In this document: positions 29,214-40,324 of the stretch, one piece after another | Layout: each line of letters opens with the position of its first letter | Numbering within the stretch: position 1 is the first letter of the stretch | DNA from: Actinomycetes bacterium | GTDB taxonomy: Bacteria > Actinomycetota > Acidimicrobiia > Acidimicrobiales > Acidimicrobiaceae | DNA length: 64,000 bases | Direction of reading: 5' to 3' | Assembly: GCA_021786375.1 (NCBI GenBank) | Contig: JAJYNL010000014.1 | Span: 1-64,000, forward strand | Position numbers and translations under genes: made by a program | The notes under the pieces: generated by a model | Seen by the model: only the letters and a program-made list of their open reading frames with translations | What the model was told of the DNA's origin: nothing | Databases searched by the model: none

Positions 29214-32138
29214 TCAGGCAAACTGGGAGACGACGGAGTAGCTGCCGTTGCGAATCAGCGCCGTGGAGATGAAGTAGCCACTGTCCCGCTTTACCACCGG
29301 ATCGAGGACCCCTGCGCCGGTAACGGAGGTGATCGCCACTACGGGCTCAGCGGTAACCAGGTCGTCCTGCCCGAACACCCTCTCAGCGACGCCTTCGCCG
29401 AAATCACGAACCATTCGGCTCTCGGCGTCGCTCTGGGGTGCCAGGCGGCCCTGGAACTCACCACCAAGCGCCTTGGCCATCGCCGCCATGATTACGCCCT
29501 CGGGCGCACCCCCGACACCGAACAGCGCGTCGATGTGACCGACCAGCACCTCGAACGAGGCCATCACGTCCCCGTCCGGCACCTCACGCACGCGGACTCC
29601 CGCGGCGCGGATGCGCGAGATGAGGTCCTTGTGCCGAGGCTTGTCCAGCACTATCACCTCGAGTTCGTCGACACGCTTTTCAAGCGACTTGGCCAACATC
29701 TCGAGATTCGTCTCGATGGGGCTCTCGATCGAGAGGGCCCCTTTGGCCTGTCCGCCCACCACGATCTTGTCCATGTAGAAGCCGGGCACGAAGGTGAAGT
29801 TGCCGGCAGGCGCGGCGGCGATTACGGAAACCGCCCCAGGCTGACCCTTGGCAACGTAGTTGGTGCCTTCCAACGGATCGACGGCTATATCAAACGGGGT
29901 AGCGGACCCCGAACCAAGCTGCTCCCCACGGAAGAGCATCGGGGCTTCGTCCTTCTCACCCTCGCCGATCACGACACGGAGCGAAACAGGCGCCATACGC
30001 AGCGCGTTGCGCATAGCCTCGACGGCCAGGTGGTCGGCCCGCTTCCGGTCACCACGGCCGATCTCCGAGACGCACGCGCGCGCTGCTTGAGTGCATGCAG
30101 CCACCATCGATCGCTCCAGCACCAGTTCGGCATTGAGATAACTCACGTCAGCAGAAGCCGGCGCGCGCCTCGCGATGGTTTCGGCGATGCGCCCCCCGAC
30201 TTGCTGCGGAGTGAAGCCGAAGTGGGCCTGCACGTCGGGACCCTTGCCCGAGGCGCCGAATCCCCTCATTGCCACGATGTCATCGGTGGATTCGACCAGG
30301 GATTCCCATCCCAGCGGGCTGAGGGCCTCAACCACCACCGTCGGGAGTCCGGAGGTTATCGACTGCAGCTTGCCCTTGGTCGCCTCCAGAAAGCGCTCGC
30401 GCCACAGTACCGAGATCACGCGGGCGGAGACGCCCCGCGTCTCGGCCAAGTGCTTGGCGGCGTCGATTGCGAGCGAAACCTCCGACCCGGTGGCAAAAAT
30501 GACCGCCTTGGGATCCTCAGGATCCCAAACCACCTGCGCACCAAGCTCGGTAACCCAGGAGGGGTCGCGAGACTCGGTCACAATGGGAAGCGCCTGCCGG
30601 GTGAGGATGAGCGCCGAGGGCATGGAGCCGTCGCCCAGCGCCACGCTCCAGGCGGCAATTGTCTCATTACCGTCCGCCGGGCGCATTACCCGCAGGCCGG
30701 GAATGGCCCGCAGTGCGGCAACCTGCTCGACCGGCTGATGGGTCGGGCCATCCTCGCCGACCGCAATGCTGTCATGGGTGAAGACAAACGCGACGGGAAG
30801 CTTCATCATCGCCGCCAGGCGGATCGCCGGACGCGAGTAGTCCGCAAAGACCAGGAATGTCGACCCGAACGGAACGAATCCTCCGTGAAGCGCTATCCCG
30901 TTCAGGATCGCCGACATTCCGTGCTCGCGGATCCCGAAGTGGATTAACCTCCCGCTAAAGTCCCCCGGGCGCACCGCGGGTAGGTCGAGATTCGTTCCGG
31001 TCGACTCGCCCAAGTCCGCTGTTCCGCCGATGAATGCAGGCAGGCGGTCTAAGAGCTGACCCAGCACCTCCTTGGAGCTGACCCGCGTGGCGACCTTGCG
31101 GTCCGGCGCGAATGGGGCCAGCGTTCCCGCGATCTCCCCCGCCGAGGGGATCGTGGCGGTGAAGAGCGATGCCACCTCTGGTCCAGCGGCGTCGAAGCGC
31201 TTCCGCCATTCGCTGGCCATGGCGTCGCCGGCGGCAGCCACCTCGGCAAAGCGCGCGTAGACGTCGCCTGGGATCTCGAACGGAGGGTACTCCCAGCCGA
31301 AGAACGCTCGCGTTGCGGCCATCTCCTCAGCCCCAAGTGGGGATCCGTGCACCGAGGACTTGCCGGCCTTGTTGGGCGCGCCATAACCGATAACCGTCTT
31401 GAGCTCGATCAAGGTGGGCGCTTCGGTGTGCGCCTTACCCTCTTCCAGCGCAGCGGTGATTGCGTCCACGTCCTGGGCATCCTCAACCAGCAGGGTGTGC
31501 CAGCCGTAACTCGCGAATCTGGCCCGGGCATCGTCGGAGCAGGAAAGCGAGGTGCTCCCGTCGATGGTGATGTCATTGGAGTCAAAGACAACTACCAGAC
31601 GCCCCAGGCCCAGGTGGCCGGCGAGCGATGCCGCCTCGTGCGAGATGCCCTCCATGAGGTCGCCGTCGGAGACGAAGACAAAGGTGTGATGAGAGACGAG
31701 ATCGCCATATCCCAGCTCCTCCGCACGGCTGCGCAGCATCTCCTCCGCAAGCGCCATCCCGACCGCCGTCGAGATGCCCTGCCCCAGGGGCCCGGTGGTG
31801 GTCTCGACACCAACGGTGTGCCCGTGCTCGGGATGGCCGGGGGTAAGCGAGCCTAGCTGCCTGAAAGAACGCAGGTCATCGATGGTGAGACCGTAGCCAA
31901 ACAGGTGCAGCATCGAGTAGAGCAGCGCGGATCCGTGGCCCGCCGAAAGTACGAACCGGTCCCGTCCGGGCCACTGCGGATTCGCCGGGCTATGCCGGAG
32001 GACCCGCGTGAAGAGGGCGTATGCGGCCGGCGCAAGGCCAAGCGGCAGGCCGGGATGCCCGGCATTGGCCGCCTCGACCTGGTCCACCGAGAGCATGCGG
32101 ATCGCAGTCACGCACTTGTTATCCATCTCAGTCGCCAT
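29214..32138 (-). CDS. Fused transketolase (residues 1-668) - class II fructose-1,6-bisphosphatase GlpX (residues 669-974)
   Basis: Transketolase GHPGLPLGLAPAAYALFTRVL, FVSDGDLMEGISHEAASLAGHL; GlpX VVIGEGEKDEAPMLFRGEQLGSG, DIAVDPLEGTNYVAKGQPGAVSVIAAA; single uninterrupted frame. Confidence 0.95.
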   Translation of the reverse strand: MATEMDNKCVTAIRMLSVDQVEAANAGHPGLPLGLAPAAYALFTRVLRHSPANPQWPGRDRFVLSAGHGSALLYSMLHLFGYGLTIDDLRSFRQLGSLTPGHPEHGHTVGVETTTGPLGQGISTAVGMALAEEMLRSRAEELGYGDLVSHHTFVFVSDGDLMEGISHEAASLAGHLGLGRLVVVFDSNDITIDGSTSLSCSDDARARFASYGWHTLLVEDAQDVDAITAALEEGKAHTEAPTLIELKTVIGYGAPNKAGKSSVHGSPLGAEEMAATRAFFGWEYPPFEIPGDVYARFAEVAAAGDAMASEWRKRFDAAGPEVASLFTATIPSAGEIAGTLAPFAPDRKVATRVSSKEVLGQLLDRLPAFIGGTADLGESTGTNLDLPAVRPGDFSGRLIHFGIREHGMSAILNGIALHGGFVPFGSTFLVFADYSRPAIRLAAMMKLPVAFVFTHDSIAVGEDGPTHQPVEQVAALRAIPGLRVMRPADGNETIAAWSVALGDGSMPSALILTRQALPIVTESRDPSWVTELGAQVVWDPEDPKAVIFATGSEVSLAIDAAKHLAETRGVSARVISVLWRERFLEATKGKLQSITSGLPTVVVEALSPLGWESLVESTDDIVAMRGFGASGKGPDVQAHFGFTPQQVGGRIAETIARRAPASADVSYLNAELVLERSMVAACTQAARACVSEIGRGDRKRADHLAVEAMRNALRMAPVSLRVVIGEGEKDEAPMLFRGEQLGSGSATPFDIAVDPLEGTNYVAKGQPGAVSVIAAAPAGNFTFVPGFYMDKIVVGGQAKGALSIESPIETNLEMLAKSLEKRVDELEVIVLDKPRHKDLISRIRAAGVRVREVPDGDVMASFEVLVGHIDALFGVGGAPEGVIMAAMAKALGGEFQGRLAPQSDAESRMVRDFGEGVAERVFGQDDLVTAEPVVAITSVTGAGVLDPVVKRDSGYFISTALIRNGSYSVVSQFA

Positions 32139-32153
32139 ACCTGAACTCCTTGC

Positions 32154-32840
32154 CTATTGGCCTGCGGCCGCGGCCGCGATTGAACGAATCTCCGAAACAG
32201 CGGCCTCGAGGCCGCCGGGGTGCCGGAAGAGAGCGGAGCCCGCGACGAGCGCTCTTGCGCCCGCAGCGGCCGCGCCGGCCACGGTGGAGGCGGATATCCC
32301 GCCGTCCACCTCGATCTCGATCTGATTTGGTACGCTCTCGGCCAGTTCACAGGCCTGGCGCACCTTTCTCTCCATGCCGGCGATATAGGCCTGGCCTCCA
32401 AAACCGGGGTTGACCGTCATCACCAGGATCAGGTCGCACAGGTCGGCGACGTTTTCCACCGCCTCGATCGGAGTGGCGGGGTTGAGTGCGACGCCGGCCT
32501 TGGCGCCCGCCTCCTTGACCCTGGCCAAGGTGCGATGCAGATGTCGTGTCGACTCCGCATGCACTATCAATAGCTCGCACCCGGAGGCAACGTAGCGCTC
32601 GATGTACTGGTCGGGCTCGACAATCATCAGATGCGCCTCGAAGGGGAGCGAGGTCACCCGGCGGGTGGAAGCGATGATGTCGGGACCGAAAGTGAGGTTA
32701 GGTACGAAGACTCCGTCCATCACATCCCACTGGATGCGATCCACGCCTGCCTTCTCCAAGTCCACCAAAGCATTGCCGAGCTGGGAGAAGTCTACGGGCA
32801 GCACCGAGGGGATAATCGAGATATCCTGTTTAGTGCCCAT
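32154..32840 (-). CDS. rpe: Ribulose-phosphate 3-epimerase
   Basis: IIPSVLPVDFSQLGNALVDLEKAGVDRIQWDVMDGVFVPNLTFGPDII, VMTVNPGFGGQAYI; ATG at 32840. Confidence 0.96.
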   Translation of the reverse strand: MGTKQDISIIPSVLPVDFSQLGNALVDLEKAGVDRIQWDVMDGVFVPNLTFGPDIIASTRRVTSLPFEAHLMIVEPDQYIERYVASGCELLIVHAESTRHLHRTLARVKEAGAKAGVALNPATPIEAVENVADLCDLILVMTVNPGFGGQAYIAGMERKVRQACELAESVPNQIEIEVDGGISASTVAGAAAAGARALVAGSALFRHPGGLEAAVSEIRSIAAAAAGQ

Positions 32841-33078
32841 ATTCGGCCTCCCTCGATCCCTGCCGTCGGGCCGCCAACCAAGCTCCCGCCGACAGCTATT
32901 CCGTGTATATAAGACCCTATGGCGGGACGCGCCGGTCTCTATTCCCCCATCCATGGGATTGGCACTCACCTGCACGGAAGCATCCGTGATGCGGGGCACC
33001 CGCAGGCCGCTTATTCTCTGCAGCGAGCGAGTGGCGACGCCACACCGCGGCGGTCGCGGGGGAAATAGGATCAAAGAG

Positions 33079-33765
33079 ATGGCGCCCAACAGCGACGGAG
33101 ACATAGCTCAGAAAATGCCGTTGTCGGTCCTGCTCGTCGACGACCAGGAGATCATCCTGGACGGAATCTCGACGATGATGCGGCGCTTCGAGTCCCAGGT
33201 CAAGATCGTGGGCAGGCTGAAGAACGCCAAGGCCGCGCTGGCCTTCGCCGAGGAAACCCCCGTCGACGTCGTGATCACCGATATCAGGTTGCGCAGCGAG
33301 AGCGGCATCGATCTGTGCCGCGACTTCGTAACACGATTCCCGGACGTTGCCGTAGTGATGCTCACCGTCTACGACGACGAGCAGTACCTCTTCCAAGCCC
33401 TGAGAGCGGGGGCGAAAGGGTTCCTCCTGAAGCAAATTAGCGCCGCTGAACTGCTCGAGCAGCTCCTGCGCGTCGCAAACGGCGACATCGTGGTCGATCC
33501 TCACCTTGCCGGACGTGTAGCGCTTTCAGCCGCACGGCTGCACTCGGGCGAGTTCTGGCCGGGAGCACACCTGGGGTTGACCCAGCGCGAGTCGGAAGTG
33601 CTCGACCTGGTGACCAAGGGGCATTCCAACAAGGCAATCGCAGCCCGCCTGTATCTCGGCGAAGAGACCGTTAAGACTCACCTCAGCGCGATCTACCGCA
33701 AGCTTGGTGTTCGTGACCGCACCTCGGCCGTCGCCCTTGCCATGCGCGAGGCAATCTTCAGATAG
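33079..33765 (+). CDS. LuxR/NarL-family response regulator
   Basis: PLSVLLVDDQEIILDG receiver; DVVITDIRLRSESGIDL; LTQRESEVLDLVTKGHSNKAIAARLYLGEETVKTHLSAIYRKLGV. Confidence 0.95.
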   Translation: MAPNSDGDIAQKMPLSVLLVDDQEIILDGISTMMRRFESQVKIVGRLKNAKAALAFAEETPVDVVITDIRLRSESGIDLCRDFVTRFPDVAVVMLTVYDDEQYLFQALRAGAKGFLLKQISAAELLEQLLRVANGDIVVDPHLAGRVALSAARLHSGEFWPGAHLGLTQRESEVLDLVTKGHSNKAIAARLYLGEETVKTHLSAIYRKLGVRDRTSAVALAMREAIFR

Positions 33766-33773
33766 GAGCACCC

Positions 33774-34946
33774 TTGACCGTCTCCGAGCCAACCGCGGGC
33801 GACAGCTTCGGGCACGACCTTCTCAGGAACGTGCTGGATGCGATTAGCTCGGTAACCGAGCTTGACGCACTCGCCGACATGGTCGCCAAGCTGGTCACCG
33901 ACGCAGTCGGCGCCGATGTTTGCTTCGTTCACCTGGTCGAGGAGCCAAGCACCCACCTCGGCCTCATCGGCGCTACACCCCCCTACAACCAGCATCGAGG
34001 CAAGATCAGGCTGGCGGTCGGGGACGGAATCGCGGGGTGGGTCGCCCAGGCCAAAACCCCGGTGATGGTTCCGGACAAGTGGAAGGACACGCGCTATCGC
34101 TACATGCCGGAACTCGGCGGCAAGAACTTTGCCTATCTGATTTCAGTGCCGATGATGCGCCCCCAAAACAAGGTTGTGGGAGTGCTGAATGTGCACTGGA
34201 AGGTCCCCCCAACCGACCCCGAGGAGGTAATGCGGGAGCTGCAGTACGTGGCCAACCTTTTCGCGGCCAACGTCGAGCTCGCGGCACTGGTGGAGGCCCT
34301 GGAACGCCGCGAGAAACAGCTCGAGGAGTTCGCCACCAACGTGATCAATGCCCAGGAACTGGAGCGCAAGAGGATCGCCGGAGACATCCACGATGGCCTG
34401 GGACAACTTCTGCACTCGACTCTCTACCACCTGGACGCCGCAACCTACCCCGAGGACCTGGTTTCTGCTCGGGAGGAGATCGGGGTCGCCAAGGAACTCC
34501 TGGAGCGGGCCATCTCGGAGGTGAAAAGTACCATTTCTCGCCTCAGGCCACGGATCCTCGACGACCTCGGTCTTCTCCCGGGATTGGCGAGCCTGGCCGC
34601 CTCGGTGGGACGCCCCGAAGTTGCCACCGAACTACCTGAAGCCCTCGAGCACCAACTCCCGAGTGCAACCGAGACAGCCGTTTACAGGATCGCCCAGGAA
34701 GCCCTGGCCAACATTCAGAAGCATTCCGGGGCGACCTGGGCATCGATCAAGCTGTGGGAGGACCCCCAGCCCGATGCGGTACTGCACCTGGTGATCACCG
34801 ATGACGGGGACGGCATCGAACCGGAGCGTGGGGAAGGCCTCGGAATGGTCGGCATGCAGGAAAGAGCCGAGCTCATCGGTGCCAAGCTCGACATATACTC
34901 ACGTCGCGGGCATGGCACAAGGGTCCACCTCCGCCTGCCGCTCTGA
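33774..34946 (+). CDS. GAF-domain sensor histidine kinase (HisKA_3)
   Basis: ELERKRIAGDIHDGLGQLLHSTLYHLD; GAF-like N-terminal half; TDDGDGIEPERGEGLGMVGMQERAELIGA; no TM segment. Confidence 0.94.
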   Translation: MTVSEPTAGDSFGHDLLRNVLDAISSVTELDALADMVAKLVTDAVGADVCFVHLVEEPSTHLGLIGATPPYNQHRGKIRLAVGDGIAGWVAQAKTPVMVPDKWKDTRYRYMPELGGKNFAYLISVPMMRPQNKVVGVLNVHWKVPPTDPEEVMRELQYVANLFAANVELAALVEALERREKQLEEFATNVINAQELERKRIAGDIHDGLGQLLHSTLYHLDAATYPEDLVSAREEIGVAKELLERAISEVKSTISRLRPRILDDLGLLPGLASLAASVGRPEVATELPEALEHQLPSATETAVYRIAQEALANIQKHSGATWASIKLWEDPQPDAVLHLVITDDGDGIEPERGEGLGMVGMQERAELIGAKLDIYSRRGHGTRVHLRLPL

Positions 34947-34982
34947 CCCGGTCGCGACGTTCGCTTTGCCACGAGGCTAAAG

Positions 34983-35016
34983 GCGAAGGGCCCTCCCCGC
35001 GGGGAGGGCCCTTCGC
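34983..35016. terminator. Perfect 34-bp palindrome, likely bidirectional terminator
   Basis: GCGAAGGGCCCTCCCCGCGGGGAGGGCCCTTCGC between convergent stop codons at 34946 (+) and 35028 (-), followed by TTCTGCTCTT. Confidence 0.88.
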
Positions 35017-35027
35017 TTCTGCTCTTA

Positions 35028-36116
35028 TCAGACGCGGACGCTCGCGGCCGAGAAGTTGGCGCTGGCTCGGTCGGCCAGGGCGGCCTGGGCCGCCACCACA
35101 TCATTGCGCTTGGTGGCCCAGGAATTCATCGCTGCATCCTGAAGCGCACGGCCGTAGGAAAACGTAACCGGCCAAGGCAGTGGCCCCAGCTCGTTCATGA
35201 GGGCGAGGTGCTCGGTGGCCTCATGGTCGTTCTGACCCCCGGAGAGCAGGGCGATACCGGCAACCGCCGCGGGCACCGTATTGCGATAGCACTCCACCGA
35301 TGCCGCCGCGACCTCCTTGCGCGAAGCGCGCTCGGCGGCGCCCTTCCCTGAGATCACCATGGAAGGCTTGAGCACCATCTGGTCGAGCGCCACCTCCTGA
35401 TTCCATAGCTCGGCGAAGACCGCGTTCAGGGTGGCCGAGGTTACTTCGAACGAGCGCTCCAGCGAATGGTTGCCGTCCATGAGCACTTCCGGCTCGACAA
35501 TGGGGACGATCCCCTCCGCCTGGCAAATACGCGCGTAGCGTGCGAGAGCATGCGCGTTTGCCAGGATGCATGCACGGCTGGGAAGGGTTCCCTCTTCGAT
35601 CTTGATCACGGCGCGCCACTTGGCAAATGTACCGCCCAGGGAACGGTATTCGGCCAGGCGACCGGCCAGGCCGTCGAGGCCCTCGGTCACCGTCTCGGCC
35701 GGCCGGCCGGCCATTGGCTTGGCGCCGGTGTCCACCTTGATGCCGGGCAGCATGCCGTTGGCCGATAGGAATTCCGGAACCGTCGCACCACCGGACAGGC
35801 GCTGGCGGAAGGTCTCGTCGTAAAGAATGACGCCGGAGATCCAATCCGACAGGCCGGGCGTGGTGAAGAGCATCTCCCTCCAGGCCAGCCTGGTGTCCGC
35901 CGTCGACTCCAGCCCCAGCGCATCGAAACGCTTGGTGAGGGTGGGACTGCTCTCATCCGCCGCCAACAGGCCCCGGCCTCCGGAGACCATAATCCTGGCG
36001 ACTTCTCTCAGCTCGTTTGCGTAACTCAACTCGACCCCCGTCGTGCTCGGGGCATGGCCACATCGGCCACGCATGGGCTCGACACCGAAACTAAGGCGCG
36101 GCCCGCAGCGACCCAT
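35028..36116 (-). CDS. Fructose-bisphosphate aldolase class I (true start probably near 36029)
   Basis: MVSGGRGLLAADESSPTLTKRFDALG; KWRAVIKIEEGTLPS; IVPIVEPEVLMDGNHSLE; DQMVLKPSMVISG. Confidence 0.93.
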   Translation of the reverse strand: MGRCGPRLSFGVEPMRGRCGHAPSTTGVELSYANELREVARIMVSGGRGLLAADESSPTLTKRFDALGLESTADTRLAWREMLFTTPGLSDWISGVILYDETFRQRLSGGATVPEFLSANGMLPGIKVDTGAKPMAGRPAETVTEGLDGLAGRLAEYRSLGGTFAKWRAVIKIEEGTLPSRACILANAHALARYARICQAEGIVPIVEPEVLMDGNHSLERSFEVTSATLNAVFAELWNQEVALDQMVLKPSMVISGKGAAERASRKEVAAASVECYRNTVPAAVAGIALLSGGQNDHEATEHLALMNELGPLPWPVTFSYGRALQDAAMNSWATKRNDVVAAQAALADRASANFSAASVRV

Positions 36117-36120
36117 TCAC

Positions 36121-37047
36121 CTATCCGGGGGAATCTCGGGATGAGAGAGCGATCTGGCCAATGGAGGCGAGGTGACCGATGAAAGCCTGGACGGCTACGT
36201 CCTGCTCGTGGCCGGAACGCACCACCAGATGCCACCTTTTGCTGATCGGCAACCCCGGCATCTCGATCCTGTTCACCTCGAACTCGAGGCCGGTTCCGAT
36301 CAACGAGTCCAGCGACACCACGGCGACACCGATGCCAAGGCTGGCCGCCTGCAAGATGGCCACGTTGGACCCGATGGTCATGGTCGGCACCTCAAAGCCG
36401 GAGGCCGCCAGAACTTCGAGTGCCGACTGCCTGCTTCCCGATCCCTCTTCCCTCAACAGCCAAGTGGAAGCCGCCGGATCGGGCTCCTTCCCCGAGGCCG
36501 ACCCCACCAGCACCAAGGAGTGCTCGCGCGTGGCGACGGTTGTGAAGAGGGCGTTGCTCCGTGGTCGGCCGGCAATGACAATGTCGACCTTGTGCGAGGC
36601 CAGGAGGTCGAAGACGCGGTCGCGATTACCGACTTCCAGCGCGATATCGTACTCCGGCATGGCCGCGAGAAAGCCGCCGATCCAGTGCGGCAACAGGAAC
36701 TCTCCCACGGTGGTCACCGCCCCGATGCGCAGGCTGCGGCGCGTCCGCTTGCCGGCCTCCTTGGCAACGCGCGCGGCGTCCTCGAGAAGGCCGATCACCT
36801 CGACCGCCTTTCCATACAACGCCATGCCGGCGTCGGTTATGGCGATGTTGCGTCCGTCTCGAACCACAAGGTTGACCCCGAGTTCAGCCTGCAGCGATGC
36901 CAGTGCCGAGGAAACCGCGGCCTGCGAGACGAAAAGTGAGTCAGCGGCTCTCGAAACCGAGCGATTCGCCACAACGGCGATGAAGGTTCGCAGCTGCCCC
37001 GGCGTCACAGCCGGCCTCCCCAGTAAGGCTGCCACCCTCTCATGCAT
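36121..37047 (-). CDS. LysR-family regulator, CbbR-like, divergent from cbbL
   Basis: VTPGQLRTFIAVVANRSVSRAADSLFVSQAAVSSALASLQAELGVNLVVRDGR; position divergent to rubisco genes. Confidence 0.9.
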   Translation of the reverse strand: MHERVAALLGRPAVTPGQLRTFIAVVANRSVSRAADSLFVSQAAVSSALASLQAELGVNLVVRDGRNIAITDAGMALYGKAVEVIGLLEDAARVAKEAGKRTRRSLRIGAVTTVGEFLLPHWIGGFLAAMPEYDIALEVGNRDRVFDLLASHKVDIVIAGRPRSNALFTTVATREHSLVLVGSASGKEPDPAASTWLLREEGSGSRQSALEVLAASGFEVPTMTIGSNVAILQAASLGIGVAVVSLDSLIGTGLEFEVNRIEMPGLPISKRWHLVVRSGHEQDVAVQAFIGHLASIGQIALSSRDSPG

Positions 37048-37138
37048 CCCCCCTCATTTTTGATCCAGCGCTACACCAGCGGTGTCTGTAACCCCTGCGC
37101 AGCACTACTCATAATGTTTCCCTTATCAAATTTCCCAT

Positions 37139-37168
37139 AAATCCTAAGTTTTTCCAATTGGATTTAGG
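37139..37168. promoter_or_regulatory. Candidate CbbR/LysR operator region upstream of cbbL
   Basis: AAATCCTAAGTTTTTCCAATTGGATTTAGG: AAATCC/GGATTT and CCTAA/TTAGG inverted repeats and central CCAATTGG in a divergent lysR-cbbL intergenic region. Confidence 0.45.
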
Positions 37169-37262
37169 CCGCCCCGCGCTTATCCTCAACTGTGGTTGCG
37201 CGGTAGCGCCGCGAAACCTAAAGCCGCTTCGCGGCAGTGGCAGCAAAGCCCGGCTCGCGTAG

Positions 37263-38843
<1,581 letters not shown>

Positions 38844-38863
38844 GAAAGAGAGAGCTGAGAGAG

Positions 38864-39298
38864 ATGATAACCAACCCGACCGGAAGGCTGACCCAGGGGC
38901 AGTTCTCCTTTCTGCCCGACCTGACCGACGAGCAGATCTCCGCTCAAATCAAATGGGCCCTTGCCCATGACTGGGCGGTCAGCATCGAATACACCGACGA
39001 TCCCCACCCGCGCAACACGTATTGGGAGATGTTCGGGCTGCCGATGTTCGACCTGAAGGATCCGGCCGCGATCCTGATGGAGGTCAACGAGGCCCGCAAG
39101 ACCTTCCCGAATCACTACATTCGGGTGATGGCCTTCAACTCGACCCGCGGCGTCGAGAGCCCGGCGATGAGCTTCATCGTCAACCGCCCCGCCAACGAAC
39201 CCGGCTTCGGCCTCGTGCGCGCAGAGGGGCCCGGCCGCGAAATCCGTTACAGCTTCCATAGCTACGCCACCGACAAACCGGAAAGCGAACGCTACTAA
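38864..39298 (+). CDS. cbbS: Ribulose-1,5-bisphosphate carboxylase small subunit (red-type with extended C-terminus)
   Basis: [67 protein letters not shown]. Confidence 0.97.
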   Translation: MITNPTGRLTQGQFSFLPDLTDEQISAQIKWALAHDWAVSIEYTDDPHPRNTYWEMFGLPMFDLKDPAAILMEVNEARKTFPNHYIRVMAFNSTRGVESPAMSFIVNRPANEPGFGLVRAEGPGREIRYSFHSYATDKPESERY

Positions 39299-39322
39299 GC
39301 AGCGGGCCCGCAAGACCAGAGC

Positions 39323-39350
39323 GGACGCGGCGCCCGAGGGCGCCGCGTCC
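39323..39350 (+). terminator. Strong hairpin between cbbS and cbbX (attenuator/terminator or 3' stabiliser)
   Basis: GGACGCGGCGCCC-GA-GGGCGCCGCGTCC, 13-bp perfect arms, followed by TATTTGT. Confidence 0.8.
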
Positions 39351-39388
39351 TATTTGTATCAACTTTTCGTCGAGAGGGCTGGAGAGAA

Positions 39389-40318
39389 ATGAGCGACGCA
39401 GAGAACACGCTGTCCGATGTCAATGAAGTGGACATCGACGCCATCTATAGGGAATCCGCGATCCAGGACGTGCTCGATCGCCTGGACGCCGAGCTGGTTG
39501 GCCTCGTCCCCGTCAAGACGCGCATTCGCGAGATCGCGGCACTGCTGCTAGTCGACAAGCTTCGCCGCCAGTTGGACCTGACCGCCGGCAACCCTTCGAT
39601 GCACATGTCCTTTACCGGGAACCCCGGCACAGGCAAAACCACGGTCGCCATGCGAATGGCCGACATCCTGCACCGCTTGGGCTACGTGCGCCAGGGACAC
39701 CTCGTTGCTGTCACCCGTGACGACCTGGTCGGACAGTACATCGGACACACCGCGCCCAAGACCCGCGAGGTGCTGAAAAAGGCGATGGGCGGAGTCCTCT
39801 TCATCGACGAGGCCTACTACCTCTACAAGCCGGAGAACGAGCGCGACTATGGCGCCGAATCGATCGAAATCCTTCTGCAGGTCATGGAAAACCAGCGCGA
39901 CGACCTAGTCGTCATACTCGCTGGTTACAAGGACCGAATGGACAAGTTCTTCGAGTCCAACCCCGGAATGTCCTCGCGCATCGCGCACCACATCGACTTC
40001 CCGAACTACAACCCGGCCGAACTGGTTCAGATCGCCAAACTAATGCTGGCGGAATCCAACTACCGGATGAGCGCCGAGGCCGAGGAGGTCTTTTCCGAGT
40101 ACGTCAAGAAGCGCATGGACATGCCCAACTTCGCCAACGCACGCTCGATACGCAACGCGCTCGACCGGGCACGCCTCCGCCAGGCCAACCGCCTATTCAA
40201 CTCGCGTGGGCGCATGCTTACAAAGGTTGACCTCATGACCATCGAGGCCGAGGATTTGCTCAAGAGCCGCATCTTTGCCCAGGGCACCGACGAGAGTTCG
40301 CGGGACGACGACGAGTAA
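39389..40318 (+). CDS. cbbX: Red-type rubisco activase, AAA+ protein CbbX
   Basis: [76 protein letters not shown]. Confidence 0.97.
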   Translation: MSDAENTLSDVNEVDIDAIYRESAIQDVLDRLDAELVGLVPVKTRIREIAALLLVDKLRRQLDLTAGNPSMHMSFTGNPGTGKTTVAMRMADILHRLGYVRQGHLVAVTRDDLVGQYIGHTAPKTREVLKKAMGGVLFIDEAYYLYKPENERDYGAESIEILLQVMENQRDDLVVILAGYKDRMDKFFESNPGMSSRIAHHIDFPNYNPAELVQIAKLMLAESNYRMSAEAEEVFSEYVKKRMDMPNFANARSIRNALDRARLRQANRLFNSRGRMLTKVDLMTIEAEDLLKSRIFAQGTDESSRDDDE

Positions 40319-40324
40319 GCCTGG

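Noticed and set aside
29130-30947. 605-aa plus-strand ORF antisense to the transketolase-GlpX fusion
   Set aside because: Mirror ORF caused by high GC3 on the real coding strand; low-complexity Arg/His/Gly composition and no recognisable motif.
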